A stretch of 51,926 bases of DNA from Chara braunii (lineage: Eukaryota; Streptophyta; Charophyceae; Charales; Characeae), in the NCBI GenBank assembly GCA_003427395.1, contig BFEA01000304.1:940928-992853 (forward strand), in the 5' to 3' direction. A model generated the notes under the pieces. It did no database searches and was not told where the DNA came from. It saw nothing but the letters and a program-made list of their open reading frames with translations. Both the position numbers and the translations under genes were made by a program. Below are positions 1 through 11,196 of this stretch, piece after piece (the first letter of the stretch is position 1; each line of letters starts with the position of its first letter).

Positions 1-52
<52 letters not shown>
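1..52. repeat. (CT)n microsatellite inside LTR
   Basis: Uninterrupted CT dinucleotides from the window edge. The same tract sits at the equivalent place in the LTR at 18486-18588, so it belongs to the LTR rather than being a random microsatellite. Confidence 0.95.
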
Positions 53-54
<2 letters not shown>

Positions 55-576
55 CTACCTTCTCAGTCTAAGGCTACTTCTGGGTTCTCCTACGGGACTA
101 CTATAAGTATGAAAGATGGTTACGAATTCTGATGACATTGGAGATAGCGACATTGGGACTACAGGTTGAGGACTACTTGTGGGATCTGATTTCATCTGCC
201 TCTGGAGATGTACTTGACATTGTGAGATCGATATCTAAGACATTGTGGGACATTGTATTCGCAACATTTTGGATTCTCGCCATCTCTGGCATTTCAAGAT
301 ACTATCTTGGGAAACATCGAGTTGACATCATCTTCCCTCTCCTCCTCCCTCCATTCGTCCGTGGACGATCTCAGACCCTGGCCTTTCGTCTGTGTCCAAG
401 GCCAGGGCTTTCACGCCCTCGATGAATGGTTGAGAGTGTTTGATTGCAGTCCGAGTCAGGTCAGAGTCAGTCCATGTCTCTCAAGTCTTCCACTGTATTT
501 GTATTTACTCTGTATTATGTGGTCGGTTCTGGGAATCTGCACCATACTTATGACTGTGTTTCACGAGTATGCAACA
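1..576 (+). repeat. Gypsy-A1 5' LTR, 5' end outside window
   Basis: The segment ends in ...GCAACA at 576, three bases before a tRNA primer site, as expected for the 3' end of a 5' LTR. It opens with a (CT)n tract (1-52). Bases from about 53 to 154 match the 3' LTR at 18589-18690 with only a few differences, which ties this LTR to the gag-pol body at 12176-17736. Its distal part also resembles the LTR on the minus strand at the right edge (shared TCTGCACCATA and the primer-site junction). An LTR carries promoter and polyadenylation functions, but I do not see a clear TATA box in this part. Confidence 0.8.
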
Positions 577-579
577 GTT

Positions 580-596
580 TGGTATCGGAGCAGACC
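580..596 (+). other. Primer binding site of Gypsy-A1
   Basis: TGGTATCGGAGCAGACC lies three bases after the LTR end. It differs slightly from the common plant initiator-Met-tRNA site (TGGTATCAGAGC...). The identical 17-mer is found on the minus strand at 51564-51580, also three bases from an LTR end. This is where minus-strand DNA synthesis would start. Confidence 0.85.
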
Positions 597-614
597 AGCA
601 TTGGATGACTCACC

Positions 615-660
<46 letters not shown>

Positions 661-684
661 GGATCGATTGATTGATTGATTGAT

Positions 685-716
<32 letters not shown>
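615..716. repeat. (GATT)n microsatellite in Gypsy-A1 leader
   Basis: Tetranucleotide ATTG/GATT repeat with two internal GATC variants. A shorter GATT tract sits at the equivalent leader position of Gypsy-A2 (51503-51528), so the seed repeat is part of the element. Confidence 0.95.
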
Positions 717-791
717 GATCTAAACCTGTACTCTGTTATCATTAAATCGCAAGTTGCAAATTTTTTTACTTTTTCTCGTACTTACATAGTA
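717..791 (+). other. Gypsy-A1 leader, left fragment
   Basis: AT-rich sequence between the GATT tract and the LINE-I insertion site, with no gene. By the nesting model it continues at 11214. Confidence 0.6.
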
Positions 792-808
792 ATTAGTCGT
801 TAAATTAT
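792..808. repeat. Target-site duplication of LINE-I, left copy
   Basis: ATTAGTCGTTAAATTAT is repeated exactly at 11197-11213. The left copy abuts an A/T-rich tract that reads as the LINE 3' tail on the minus strand. Confidence 0.7.
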
Positions 809-1310
809 TATTATTATTTATTTTTTTATTTTTTTTAACAAAAAACAGGGCCTTATGGCTCTAGCTCCTTCTATTCTGGGGAGCGTCAGTCCGGTTCCTA
901 TTCCACTGGCAAGTCAAAACAACCATTACATCAAGAACACTTACACACGCTTCCCTCCGTCGGGCCGAAGGATCCCTGAACAACATTGATTGCTCCACCG
1001 CGGTGGAGGATTGACTGTCAGCTTGCCCTATCCCACTCTTTCCTCTCAGGCCTGGGGTCCAGGTCTGCCAGATAGCACCATTGTCCCTAGAAAGAGCTCA
1101 TCCGATAATCTTACCGGCCTGTATCTTACCCACACACCTCCCTGCCCCTTTGGAAGATCTATGATAAACCCTAAACCCTAAACCCTTCGCCTATGCGCCC
1201 GACCTCCAATAGTCGAGCTTGTACATTGACTGGCATTGATTTAGCTTCCGGCCCCCTGCAATAAAGTCTTCCTTTGTAGCCCGTGTTCATGCTCCCGTAT
1301 TTTCCCCTAG
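809..1310 (-). other. LINE-I 3' UTR and A-rich tail
   Basis: Bases 809-838 are TATT/T-rich on the plus strand, which is an A-rich 3' tail in LINE sense. The rest (839-1310) has no supported coding frame. It contains a short telomere-like run at 1164-1185. Confidence 0.65.
1164..1185 (-). repeat. Short interstitial TTTAGGG telomere-type run
   Basis: Three consecutive TAAACCC units (TTTAGGG on the minus strand) inside the LINE-I 3' UTR. This is the Arabidopsis-type plant telomere motif. It is far too short and too embedded to be a chromosome end. Confidence 0.8.
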
Positions 1311-3465
1311 TCAAACTAGTTCTTCTCTCTCCCTTGTTTCCTCTTTGTTCGTGCCCCCTGGGCCCTTGATGGGCCGCTTACATTCTGTTGAGGCCGAGGA
1401 TGCGAATATGCCCTTAGACGTTGCCTGCTGTCGAAAGCCTCTTTCTGGTACTGAATTGTGCCACTCCCTCCAGCATACTCGCTCCTCTCGCAATTGTGCA
1501 ATCTTGTCATTTATCAGCCACTTCCTGTAGAATCTCCGCCTCTCCTTGTTACGTTGCTCTTCGTCTTCTGCCCAAGCTTGTTTGGTCTTCCGCCATCTGC
1601 AGAGAATCTCAACTTGTATCAAAGTTCTGGTTTCTATCCACACCTTCTCCCGTGGGTTAGACCGCCTGTCAATTGTCCTGCCGCATCTCTCCTTCCTTAT
1701 GACCCATTGGGTCACTTTCCTGATGAGTTCAAACCAGATCCTTTCTGCCTTTTGCGCCTGACAGGGATGTTAGTCAAGAGGAGAAGTTGAATGGGTTGCT
1801 CGGGGAAGGGAGAAGTGAAGAGGGAATCCCAGAGTGATGAAGCTTTGGCCCAGTATTCAGTAGCCTCTTTACAACGCACCAGGCAGTGAACTATATCTTC
1901 TACGGCGCCTTCAGTGCATATTGTACATAGCTCCAAGCTGTTGGGGTCTACGACTTTCCGACTAGTGTGTAGCCATTGGTTCACCGGAAGGGCTGCATAC
2001 GCGATCAGCCACTGCAAACTTCTAATCTTGATTGGTCTGATGCGTTTGAATTTATCCCAGTGGATCCGTGTGATTTTGTCTGCTTCCTGCCCGACGAGAT
2101 TCCGCCATCTATTTTTGACTACAGGGTCTGGATTTTTGGTCTTTAGAGACAGTCTGTACCCAAGTTTGACTGTGTAATCCTGAATTGGAATTTTGGTCTT
2201 AATGTCGCTGACCTTCCAAGTTACGGATTGTAGTGTCGGGTTTGTAGACTGTCTTCGGCCATGCCCCTAGGACCCTTACTTTCCGAAGCAGGAAGGACTC
2301 TGAGACTGAAGACTCTACATCGCAATTCAGGATAGTTGGCGAACCAGTATTGGTGAGGGAGATCGGAAAAGAGAGGAAAGTGGCCCTAGTGTGTGAGCCT
2401 TGCTGCCAATGGTAGAATTGAAAGGCTCTAGAGGGTGTTGCTTCTTGAATCATCAGTCCCCACTCACCCGATCTCCACGACTCGTCTTTTACTAGGATAT
2501 CTTTCCATTCTTGCAGAATGCAGCTAAGTATATATTGGAGATTGGTCCCTCGTCTATGGCATGCTTTCAATCGGGAGCTGACTTCTTGTTTCGTTACCCA
2601 GCCCTTTCTATCTTTCGTCCATAAGTGGTCGATTTTCCAGATACCGTTCTTGATTCAGGACAACCACCTCTGTTCTAGGAAGAGTGGGTTGTCCACCTCG
2701 TTCTTAATCCATTCATTCCCGAAGAGCGGTTGCCTTAGTACTTCATCCTTGGATTTGGGTCTGTTTATCTTGTTGGGAATTATTTTCCTCCAGGATCGGA
2801 GTAATGCCGGCCAGTAAGGCGTGGGCAGTCGAGAGTCTTCGAGCCTGTTGTTCCTCTTGCGATTCCTACGTCTTGTGGTTATCACCCATTCTTTATTCAT
2901 TACCCAAAACAGACCTGACATATTGTTCGGGGATGGAATTGGGGCCACGGATCTGATACTATCCAGTGCCAGATTATTCCATGCGCTGTCCGGTTTCATC
3001 AGCAGTTTGATGATCCATTTGACTTGCAGGGCTTTCGTTTCTGTTCCGAGGTCAATAATTCCTAGGCCTCCGTTTCGTGGCCTTCCTGTAACATAGTGCC
3101 AGGCTATCTTGGATATGCCTTTGTCCTTGTTGGGGTCTCCTGTCCATAGATAAAGCCTAGCTCATCGATTCAGTTCCTTAAGCGAACTGTCAGGGACTGT
3201 CCAAATGGAGGCAATGTACCACATCATCGAAAAGACCGATGTATTGAGGACTAGTGCTCGACCAATAAGGGACGTGAAGGCATTGCCCCACCTTTCGATT
3301 TTATTGATCTGTTTGGCCAGCATGGATGGGCCCATTTGGGGTGCCCAGATAGCGGGTGGGTGTGTCCGGCGTTTGCCATGTCATAGCCCCCTCGTCGCCT
3401 TGGAGTGAAGGGGGCTTTTCCTCGGATAGCAACCAGCCAATTGTTTTTTCCCAGTTGATCTTCAT
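1311..3465 (-). pseudogene. LINE-I ORF2 C-terminal part: connection and zinc-finger domain, broken
   Basis: This continues the RT ORF downstream of the FADD motif. Coding fragments lie at 2999-2655, 2570-2199, 2017-1712 and 1715-1311 in more than one frame. The fragment at 2999-2655 ends in RQPLFGNEW...NPLFLE, matching RQPLFGNPR...NPFLLN of LINE-II (31893-32198). The fragment at 2017-1712 carries CTICTEG...HCLVRC, the Cys/His pattern of the zinc-finger region that follows RT in many plant LINEs (zf-RVT). At least three frame breaks separate the pieces. The last fragment is basic and ends near 1311, close to the natural C-terminus. Family assignment is secure; exact break positions are not. 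Confidence 0.75.
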
Positions 3466-4330
3466 TTATGAGGCTAGTCTGAACGCTTCCATTGCTTTAG
3501 CTAATGTCCTGAATGAGGAATCAGACGCTCTGATTAGGACCATTAGATCGTCAGCGAACATGCTAGCTGTTGGAAAATCCATCTGGTGGGTTGATCCTAT
3601 GTCGGTGCTGGCTAGTCTTTGAATTGATGGATCCTTACGGAGGAAGGATGCGATTGCCTCCATTACGAATAGAAAGATTGATGGGGCCAAAGGGTCCCCT
3701 TGACGGACCGAGCGGGAGATCGGGTAGCAATCTGCCATTGACTTGGACACAACCTTCTGCATCTTTGTACAGTATCCGGACCAACTTTTTGAAATTAGGT
3801 CCAACTCCCATTCTTTCCATACTTGCTTCCATGAAATCCCTGTTTACGTGATCGTATGCCTTTTCAAAATCAAAGAAGAGAATGGCAGTGTTTATTTTTC
3901 TTTCCCTGATTTTTCTTACCGACTCGTTCAGTGTCATAACATTGTCTAGAATGTAGCGACCCGGGATGAAACCTGTTTGGTCAATGTGGAAGCATTTGTT
4001 GGTAATCTTGATAATCCGGTTGGACAGGGTCTTAGCGAGGATTTTGTATGGTAGAGTTAGCAACGATATGGGTCTGTAATTCATAATGTCTTCTTTCTCA
4101 CCCTTTTTGTAAAGTAGCGTGCCCACGCTGTTGCTGAGAAGATTGCCCAGCCCTCCCTTGGACCAGCTGTCTTTGTAGAAGTGTAGCAGGTCACCTCCTA
4201 GCAAGGGCCATAATTTCTCCCAAAACTCTTTTGTTAATCCATCGATTCCAAGGGACTTGTTGTTATTCATGCTTTTTAAAGCCAGATGTAGTTCTTCCAG
4301 TGTGATTGGTTTGTCGAGTGCTTCAGCCTG
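3466..4330 (-). pseudogene. LINE-I ORF2 reverse transcriptase domain, frameshifted
   Basis: This continues in frame from the endonuclease part after a TAA at 4331-4333. RT blocks in order are: SLGIDGLTKEFWEKLWPLL, KKGEKEDIMNYRPISLL, DQTGFIPGRYILDNVM, FFDFEKAYDHVNRDF, then after a frameshift near 3715 SRSVRQGDPLAPSIF, and the catalytic FADD at 3547-3558. These are the non-LTR RT motifs, and all catalytic aspartates seen are intact. The enzyme would copy LINE RNA at a nicked target. The stop and the frameshift kill this copy. Confidence 0.88.
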
Positions 4331-5812
4331 TTATGCTGATATTGTTTGTTCTAGGTAGTGTAGCATTTTCTGCCTTGCCTCTCTAATGTTGGAGGGTATC
4401 GGAACCTCGGTTTTGGAGAGGTAGAGGTCCTTGTAGAAATTGTTAGCTATCTCTAGCATACCTTTGCTATCTGATCTCACAGTTTCCAGGGCTGTGTGGG
4501 ACCTCAGACCTTCACTCGTAGTAGCTCTCGAGTTTGCTTTGATTCGGGCAAAGAAGTGTTTTGACATAGAATCGCCGAGTTCGTATTCGCACATTCTCGC
4601 TCTTATTTGAAGGCCTCTTAGGTCCCACCATTTCCACATGGCCAATTCCTCTCGTGCCTTGTCGAACAAATCATTATACAGAGGTGAGGCGGGGTTGTTT
4701 ATCAGGTTGGTTTCTGCCAATTTCAACGCAAATTCTAGTGAGTGCTTCCTGTGTTTCCTTATAGACGCTAGTTTCCTAGAGACTTTGGCCACTGTGCTTG
4801 AGAGGTTGGAATAACTCTTTTGAAACCATTCCCATCGATGGTCAGTACTTAGGTGCGCAGATCTCTGTCCCTCCCACCAGTTGCATACCTCACTTTGGAA
4901 GGTCTGGCTCAACAGGAGGGAGTTGTTGAGGTTGTGGAAGCTAGCTCCCTTTTTAACCACTTGATCAAAGCAAATAACCAGTTCGATTGGTTTGTGATCC
5001 AGTCCCGAATATGGAGCCAAGGATAGCACTTCAGCATTCTTGATTGCCCCCATCATGGTTTCTGATACTAAAAAGTAGTCTATTCGTGAAAAGGACGTAT
5101 GGTTAGCGTGATTTTTCTTGACTAAGGTGAAGGATCTCTTGTTTGGGTGAAGGATTCTACGAGGGTCCACCAGGTTGTGGTCCAGCATCAATTAGATTGG
5201 TATTGCTTCAGAAGAGTTTAGGGTGCCGGGAGACTGAGATATACGGTCTACTGAAGGGTCTATCGTGGCATTCCAGTCTCCTGCCAGGATACAAGGGGTC
5301 AGTGGCGGGATCAGGTCTGCGATATTTCTTAAGAAGGTCTTCCTCTCTATTGGCGAATTCGGTGCATAAATGTTGAAGAGTAAAAAATCCTCTTCCTTCC
5401 ATTTCAGGTGTAACACACACCACCTCCCTTCCATTTGGTCGGGTCTCTTATCTAGAACTGAGCCTGCTTTATATAGACAGGAGGATTTAGGAATCAAGAT
5501 GGTTGTTCCCTTGGAGCTTGTTTCAGGGTCAACAGCCCAAATTTCATCATTTAGGCCGCCTAACTTCCTTGCCATGAACGTGCGAATTCTGTTGTGTTCT
5601 GTGGAAAGGGTGAGGTGGGTTTCTTGAAGCAGCACTATGTCCACTATTTTCCTACTCCCCAGCGATAACCCGGTCACTAAGTCGTTCCATTTTTCTTCTC
5701 TCTCCATTATGTTCCCTAGACCATTAACATTCCAGCTTCTAAGGACCAGACCTTGATTTATCCTGTCGAAGCGGTCCCCGACCTCGTTCGCTCTTCTTCT
5801 GTAGCTCTCCAT
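4331..5812 (-). pseudogene. LINE-I ORF2 N-terminal APE-type endonuclease domain
   Basis: It starts at ATG 5812, 80 nt after the end of ORF1. Apurinic-endonuclease-like motifs in order are: LRSWNVNGLG, VLLQETHL (metal-binding Glu), NIYAPNSP, LAGDWNATID, SRIDYFLVS and LDHKPI (catalytic Asp-His). The domain would nick target DNA to prime reverse transcription. A single in-frame TAA at 5192-5194 interrupts it; the frame resumes immediately at LMLDHN. A second in-frame TAA at 4331-4333 separates it from the RT domain. Apart from these two stops the frame is open for almost 500 codons, so decay is fairly recent. Confidence 0.9.
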
Positions 5813-5891
5813 GGAAGAGATTGGGATAAGTTAGGGAGATGACCGGTCGAGGTTACTTAGGTAGGGGGAGTTCAGTTGATAGAACGGGTAT

Positions 5892-7602
5892 CTAGGTATG
5901 CGGGTCACCCTTGTCCGTGTCCCTACCCAAGGCCTCCTGGACGGTCTCCGGTCCACTGCTCGTAAGTGGGGAGAGCACGAGGTCTCCCGCGGTGTCCGCC
6001 CTATCCAGCTCTATCTGTTCACTGCTATCCTTTTCTAACTCCTGGTACTGGCTCAACCCATCCTGCTCACCGTCACCATCCCACGAGCCGGCATCCGAAG
6101 CGTCACTCCTGTATAATCTTTCGCATTCAATGGCGTGGGCTTTGGATTCCAGTTCTTCGTCCCCTTCCAGAAGTTCCAGTTGCCCTGTGCTGACCAATTG
6201 GGCCACTGCTGTAGCCAACAGTTCTGTTGAGATGCCAATATCTGCTAGGATGGTGTAGGGCACCTCGGTCACTGTCCTCCAAGGTTTCCAGATCATTCCT
6301 GGTCTCAGTTGTGTTGATTTGGGCATCTTGGCTATTAATGGAGAAAAGGCCCTTGGGGAGTTTCTGCTCGGCTCGTTTGAGCTTTTGAGAGGGTTCTCTG
6401 GTTCCTCATGTGTGTCAAGGACGGTCTGATCCTCTCCAATGGTAACAATTTCAAACAGATCCAACAGAGTCTCCGTTGTAACCTTCCCTTTCAACACTTT
6501 GATCATGTTCTCGCCTTCTATGAAGTGAGGGATCTTGAAGGCTACATCTGTTGAGATTTGCCATTCCTTCGCCTTACTTACCTGGCTGTGATAAGGGGCC
6601 GGATGTTCCTTAGCGTCCTACGAGCCGATCTGGCCGCCTCAATCACCCTTGGGGCTTCCCCTCGTGCAATCTAAGCAATGAATGTGAATGCGGAGGCATA
6701 TTCCTTGTTCCATTTTCTCAGCTTCTCCATTTGAGACAGCACAACAACCCTTTCTTTTTCCAGAAGGACGCGTTCCGACTTTACTTCAACCTCAACTTGT
6801 TCATTGTTAATCTCTTTCCGTCTCTGGTTCTTCCCTGTTTTCCTTGCCTTAGGTCGCAGATCCTGAAAATTATCGTTGATTGTAGGGATGGTTTTGTCTT
6901 TGTCCACTGTTCCTTGGTCCCTCGCCCTTTTCTTTACTGCATACCTAAAAGCAGCAAATTCAGAGAATTCCTCAGCTCTTTCCTTTTTTAGCATCTCATA
7001 CTGGTTAGATAAGCTGCTGATCCCCGCAAATGCATTTTTCTTTCCATTCATCTGGGATCTCTCTGCATGTTTCAAGCAGGCGACCCGTACGTCGAAGGCA
7101 TGCTCCCGTTCCCTCTTAGCCTTTTCCACTTAGTCTCTGAGCCAGGTCAGGGACTGCGTGGACCGATCCTCTTCTTCTGTGGAACCAGCGTCTGGTGTGT
7201 TGTTCCTCCCTCCTGCTTCATCATCCGCCTCGCCTTCCGTCAAGTCCATCTCCATCCCTTCTCCTTTCATCCCTGTTTCAGACGTTTCTGTTCCCTTTCC
7301 TACTATTGACTCCCCCGCCTTCCTTCGTTTTGGGCCCATCCCCTTCTTTGATGCTCCATCGTCCTCATGTAGTTGGCGCTTGTTGTCAGCCTGAACTTTG
7401 TCCCTTCTCTTGTATGTTTGCAGATCCACTTGTTCCGCTTGTTTCAGCGCTTCCTTAAAAGCGGATGGTTCCTTGTTAAATTCCTGTTCAATCTATTCCC
7501 TGATGATATCAAGATCCCACAACAGGTCTTCCCTCGCTTTCTCCTCCCTGATAACCCATGAGTCTGTGATGGGGTTGGTGTTGATCTTTGTCGGGTATCC
7601 TC
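5892..7602 (-). pseudogene. LINE-I ORF1 C-terminal half, broken
   Basis: Three open stretches in shifting frames are 7429-7130, 7129-6671 and 6506-5892. The first two share a frame, separated by one TAA (7130-7132). The middle stretch is very basic and coiled-coil-like (KERAEEF, KKRARDQG, VLLEKERVVVLSQMEKLRKWNKE). The last one is acidic towards its end and stops 80 nt before ORF2. I recognise no named domain here. By position it is the nucleic-acid-binding, chaperone-type ORF1 protein of the LINE. Frame changes occur near 7600-7430 and 6670-6510. Confidence 0.6.
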
Positions 7603-8676
7603 TCACTTTTCCGGTCGCCTTCTTTTGCCACCTACTGTCAGCTGGGGGAAGACATGTGGCTTTTTGACAGATGGATTATGGCCACCAAACTGCCACACCC
7701 AGTCTGGCTCATCCAGGTTGTCATCAAAGACCCATCCATCATATGATGGATCAGCCACGAACCAGATTCCAGGTGCGTCTTCCACTTCTACCAACATGTT
7801 TGGTAGGACTTTCCGCTCCTTGGCTTGTTTCAGAAACTTGGGGCACGTTGGATCGCTTCCCAGATGGCCCCTTTCCCTTCAGCGAAAACAAATTGGAGAG
7901 GTTCTAGTTGAGATTCTTACTTCAATCAGCCTGTTTTCGATTTGGAACTTCCAAACCGGCGGGAATACAGGGGGATCGTATGTCTTAGCATCAAGAATCG
8001 TTGTCATAGATCCGCAGTGGGGTGCCAGGAATTCTGGTGTCGGTAAGATCCATTTCAGAATATTGTTCGCTGTGTATTGTCTTTCCAGTCTGTCGACCAA
8101 CATGTCGTGAAAGCCCGGTTGAATGTTGTCGAATTGTACCCAGAAGTTTTCTTTCATCAGGGTTTGTTTGTAGGAGACTACAAACACCGGGTTTTGCCTT
8201 TGGATTGAACGTTTTTTCCATCTAGTGATCGTCCAGACTGAACCATGGCAGTTCCTTGATTGCATTTCCACTGCGATCCTTGCATGGTCCTCGTGGATGA
8301 AGAGAACCATGATGCTGTTGCGGCCAGCCTCTGCAGCGAAAACATGTCCCCAATCTGTTTCAATTTTGGTTCCTTTCTGATCGTTTCGACTCCCATTTCC
8401 GATTTTCTGCTGGCTGGAGGTCTGCCCCATGGCGTGCGTAGTTGAACGCTACTCCGTGTTTTTCATGTAAGTCGTGCAGCTCAGCAACCTTTTCTTCTGG
8501 ATACTTCCATATGATCACTTCCTCTTCCCTGCCATCCACGATCTGCTTTCCCATCGACTCGACTCCGTGCACCTTCGTCTTCTCTATTAAAAACTTAAGA
8601 GCTTCGTTATCTATAATGTTAGTTGTCTTTTCCGTGGTTGCTCTGTCGGGTCCGTGCCATGTGTTGGGTTCGCCAT
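7603..8676 (-). pseudogene. LINE-I ORF1 N-terminal half with zinc knuckle, broken
   Basis: The likely start is ATG at 8676-8674 (A at -3), followed by frameshifts near 8610 and 8430. The main stretch 8430-7879 is homologous to LINE-II ORF1: MKENFWVQFDNIQPG matches MKSNFWVEFRFAPLC. It runs into a zinc knuckle whose second Cys is replaced by TGA (7881-7879): C-F-R-stop-RERGH-x6-C. LINE-II has the intact C-x2-C-x4-H-x6-C at 24953-25003. The same frame continues to 7603 with GWVFDDNLDEPDWVWQ, which matches GWIFKAYADGRPGKWIWQ of LINE-II. The protein would bind LINE RNA. Confidence 0.72.
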
Positions 8677-10914
8677 CGTTGATCGCGAGAGATCGTGGCC
8701 GTGTCCCTATCTGTGGCCTATCTGAGAACTGGGGTAGCGTGGAGGAAGGGCGTTTGGACGTGAAGAAGTAGGGAGTATGGAGGGTGGATGTTGGATGGGA
8801 AGAGGAGAGGGGGAGGGGAGAGGAGGGAACCGAATCAAGCTGAGGGACGGGTGGGGAGGAGCTGGGGTCGGGGGAGGATGGAAAAGACTAATGAAGGGGG
8901 CTGGGATGGTTTGAGGAAGGAGATAGAATCGGGGGTGGGGATGAGAGCGATTCAGATTGGTGGGCGGAGGAAGAAAGGGCGCAGTTGGGAGAGGGACTCG
9001 GGTGTGGGTGGAACGAAGTCGGGATGCTGGTGGACTCTTGAACCAGATGGAGAGAGGAGGGGGGGAGGATCTGATCGGAATCAGGAGGGGGACTGGGGTC
9101 GAGAGTGGGGAGGGGTCTGGGCTCAGGGTCTGAAATGGGGCGAGGATCGGGGTCGGGATTAGGACTCTAAGGTACAGAATGTACTTGATACTAGTGAGGG
9201 AAAGGGCGAAACCAATCACCGATCGGGGACAGGGGGTTGGGATAGGTACGGGGTCGTGGTTGGGATCGGGTAGAGTTGGACTCGAGATTGGGACTAGGTA
9301 GGAGCGAAGCACGATTGGGATGAGAACGAATCCGTATTGGGGCGGAACGGAGGGGGGGGGGAGGGGTCAAGTCAGGATCGGCATGGAACCCAGATGGGGC
9401 CGCTTGGAGTCGGGATTTGAGTAGGGTCGGGTTTGGGGCGGGGTAGGTGCAAAATATGATTAGGGAGGGGTAGCTTAAGATCAGGTTCTGAGTGAGATCG
9501 GGGACTGCGTTGGAACGCTTAAGATCGAGACCTAGGTAGGAACGGGTTGGGGGCGGGGATGGAACGAGATAGGATCGTGGTGGGATCCGGTTAGGATCGG
9601 GGTAGGATCAGGTTAGAATCGGGGCGAAATCGGGTTAGAATCCAGATCAGATTGAGGTGGGGGCGAAGCAAGAACAGGAAAGACAACGGTTTTGGTACTG
9701 GGTGGGGCTGGGACCAGGGAAGAGGTCAAAACGGGGTTGGGATAGAACCCCGGTGGGGTCGCTTGAGATCGGGCGAATGAAGTTAGGGAAGAGCGAGAGG
9801 AATCGGGGGGGAAAGGGGAGATAGGCTGGGGTTGTCGGGAAGACAGGCGAGAGAGTGAGGATAGGGGGTTGAAGGGATAGAGGGATGGATGGATGGATAG
9901 TAGAAGAGAGCCCGGAAGGAGAATAGTATCGGGGAAGCGATGGTTGTGGGGAGGGAACAAACTGGCTTGAGGATCGGGCGATCCAGGGCGTGCGGGTGAT
10001 GAGGAGCGCAAGAGATGAGGATCACGGAATGAACAAGAGACGAGAAACGAGATTATATGGGGATTCGAAACAAAGAGGTTGGAGGGGATGAGACGGGGAA
10101 AAGGGAAGGATGACTGGGTGGATGAGGGGAAGAATGGGTGAGGAGACCAAATAGAGGCTAGAGGATTGAGTAGCTGGGTTGCGGATGGCTGGGTATGCCT
10201 CAAAGGTGGTGGGTTGAGGGAAGATGTGTGGAAGGCCGAACACGTTGATGAGAGTACTGGTGAGAAGATGGGTAAATGGGGTCGTGGTGGCCGGAATCTT
10301 TGCGGGGGGGAACGGGGTGTGAGGACGAACGACAACAGAGAGAGGGGGAGGATGGTGGTGGTAGGGTAAGTCAAGATTCTGGGAATGGGTGAATGGATAG
10401 GCTGGGTGGGGTGTGCTGGCAGCCGCCTCGCTGGACAGGTAGATGGGTGAATGAAGAGATCAGCGGGTGACTTGATGGATGGGCGTGCCGCTGAAGCGAG
10501 AACGCTACTTCCGATAATGTAAGGAGGGATGATTGATGCGCTCAGACTAAGGGTAGAAGGACCAGGGTTTGTTGTGAGGAGAGAAGGGGGAACGTCGGTC
10601 CCAAATTCAAGTGTATGAGGGGGAGGAGCTCAGTTAGGAAATTGCAGAAAGGAAAGGGGGAGTGATGATTGACGAAGGAGAGATGAGGGAAACGGGATTA
10701 AAGCCGTGAACTGTGTTGAGACCTAGCAGCGGGGGAGGAATAACGAAGTCAGGAGAAGGGGGATGTTAATATAGGATGATAGTGCGAGAAGGCTGGATCT
10801 CACTTGGTCGAAGGTTTCTCCCTTAGTTGCTTGGGGTACGAGCTGACTTGGTGAAGACTTAGATGAGAGCTTCAGTTGTCCGCTGGGATGTGCAGTCTGG
10901 CCTTGTACATTCGC
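8677..10914 (-). other. LINE-I 5' UTR, polypyrimidine-rich in sense
   Basis: No supportable gene. The plus strand is strikingly G- and purine-rich, with degenerate iterations of GGGATCGGGGT-like words, a G-run near 9351-9361 and short GGAT repeats near 9884-9898. In LINE sense this is a C/T-rich leader of about 2.2 kb. Long open frames here (for example 9613-10374 minus) are low-complexity Pro/Ser-rich by-products. Confidence 0.6.
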
Positions 10915-11196
10915 CCGTGTCGTGACTCCGTGCGCTAATACATTGACCTAAGCGCGCGCGCTAGGCACGCCCGCGCCGCGCTCCCTTGCGGTGCGTGGCC
11001 AGTTATGGCGTGGCCTGGTCATCCAGCTATGGCTCCAATGTCGTCGTCTTCGAATTCGAAAAAAAAGCAGCCGCGCGCGCGCGGGGATGACAGCGTCCAC
11101 GGGCGTGAGCGCGGAGAGCTAGCGCTCGAAAAGCGAACCACAGCGCTCACCGAGTGGCGCGAGCGCGAATTTTTTTTTCAAAAGTCACCCAATCTT
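10915..11196 (-). promoter_or_regulatory. CpG-dense 5' end of LINE-I, possible internal promoter
   Basis: A sharply delimited stretch full of GCGCGC, CGCGCG and AGCGCT words lies just inside the right target-site duplication, that is at the LINE 5' end. Many L1-type elements carry a CpG-rich internal promoter at this place. The promoter role is inference; no start site can be pinned. Confidence 0.4.

Larger units (their letters stand above)
809..11196 (-). mobile_element. LINE-I: L1-like non-LTR retrotransposon nested in Gypsy-A1 leader
   Basis: On the minus strand the order is CpG-dense 5' end (11196-10915), long pyrimidine-rich 5' UTR, ORF1 (8676-5892), ORF2 with endonuclease, RT and zinc-finger tail (5812-1311), 3' UTR, and an A-rich tail ending at 809. 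The 17-nt direct repeats at both ends fit target-primed reverse transcription. Total length is about 10.4 kb, long for an L1-type element, mainly because of about 2.5 kb of 5' UTR. Both ORFs carry several stops and frameshifts, so the copy is dead. The exact 5' boundary rests on the duplication alone. Confidence 0.75.

Noticed and set aside
615-716. CRISPR-like array
   Set aside because: Tetranucleotide microsatellite without spacers in eukaryotic DNA.
1164-1185. Chromosome end or telomere
   Set aside because: Only three units inside a LINE 3' UTR, with element sequence on both sides.
8707-10374. Long minus-strand open frames rich in Pro and Ser (for example 8707-9312, 9613-10374)
   Set aside because: They are by-products of the strand-asymmetric C/T-rich LINE 5' UTR. 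No domain, no motif, and low-complexity composition.
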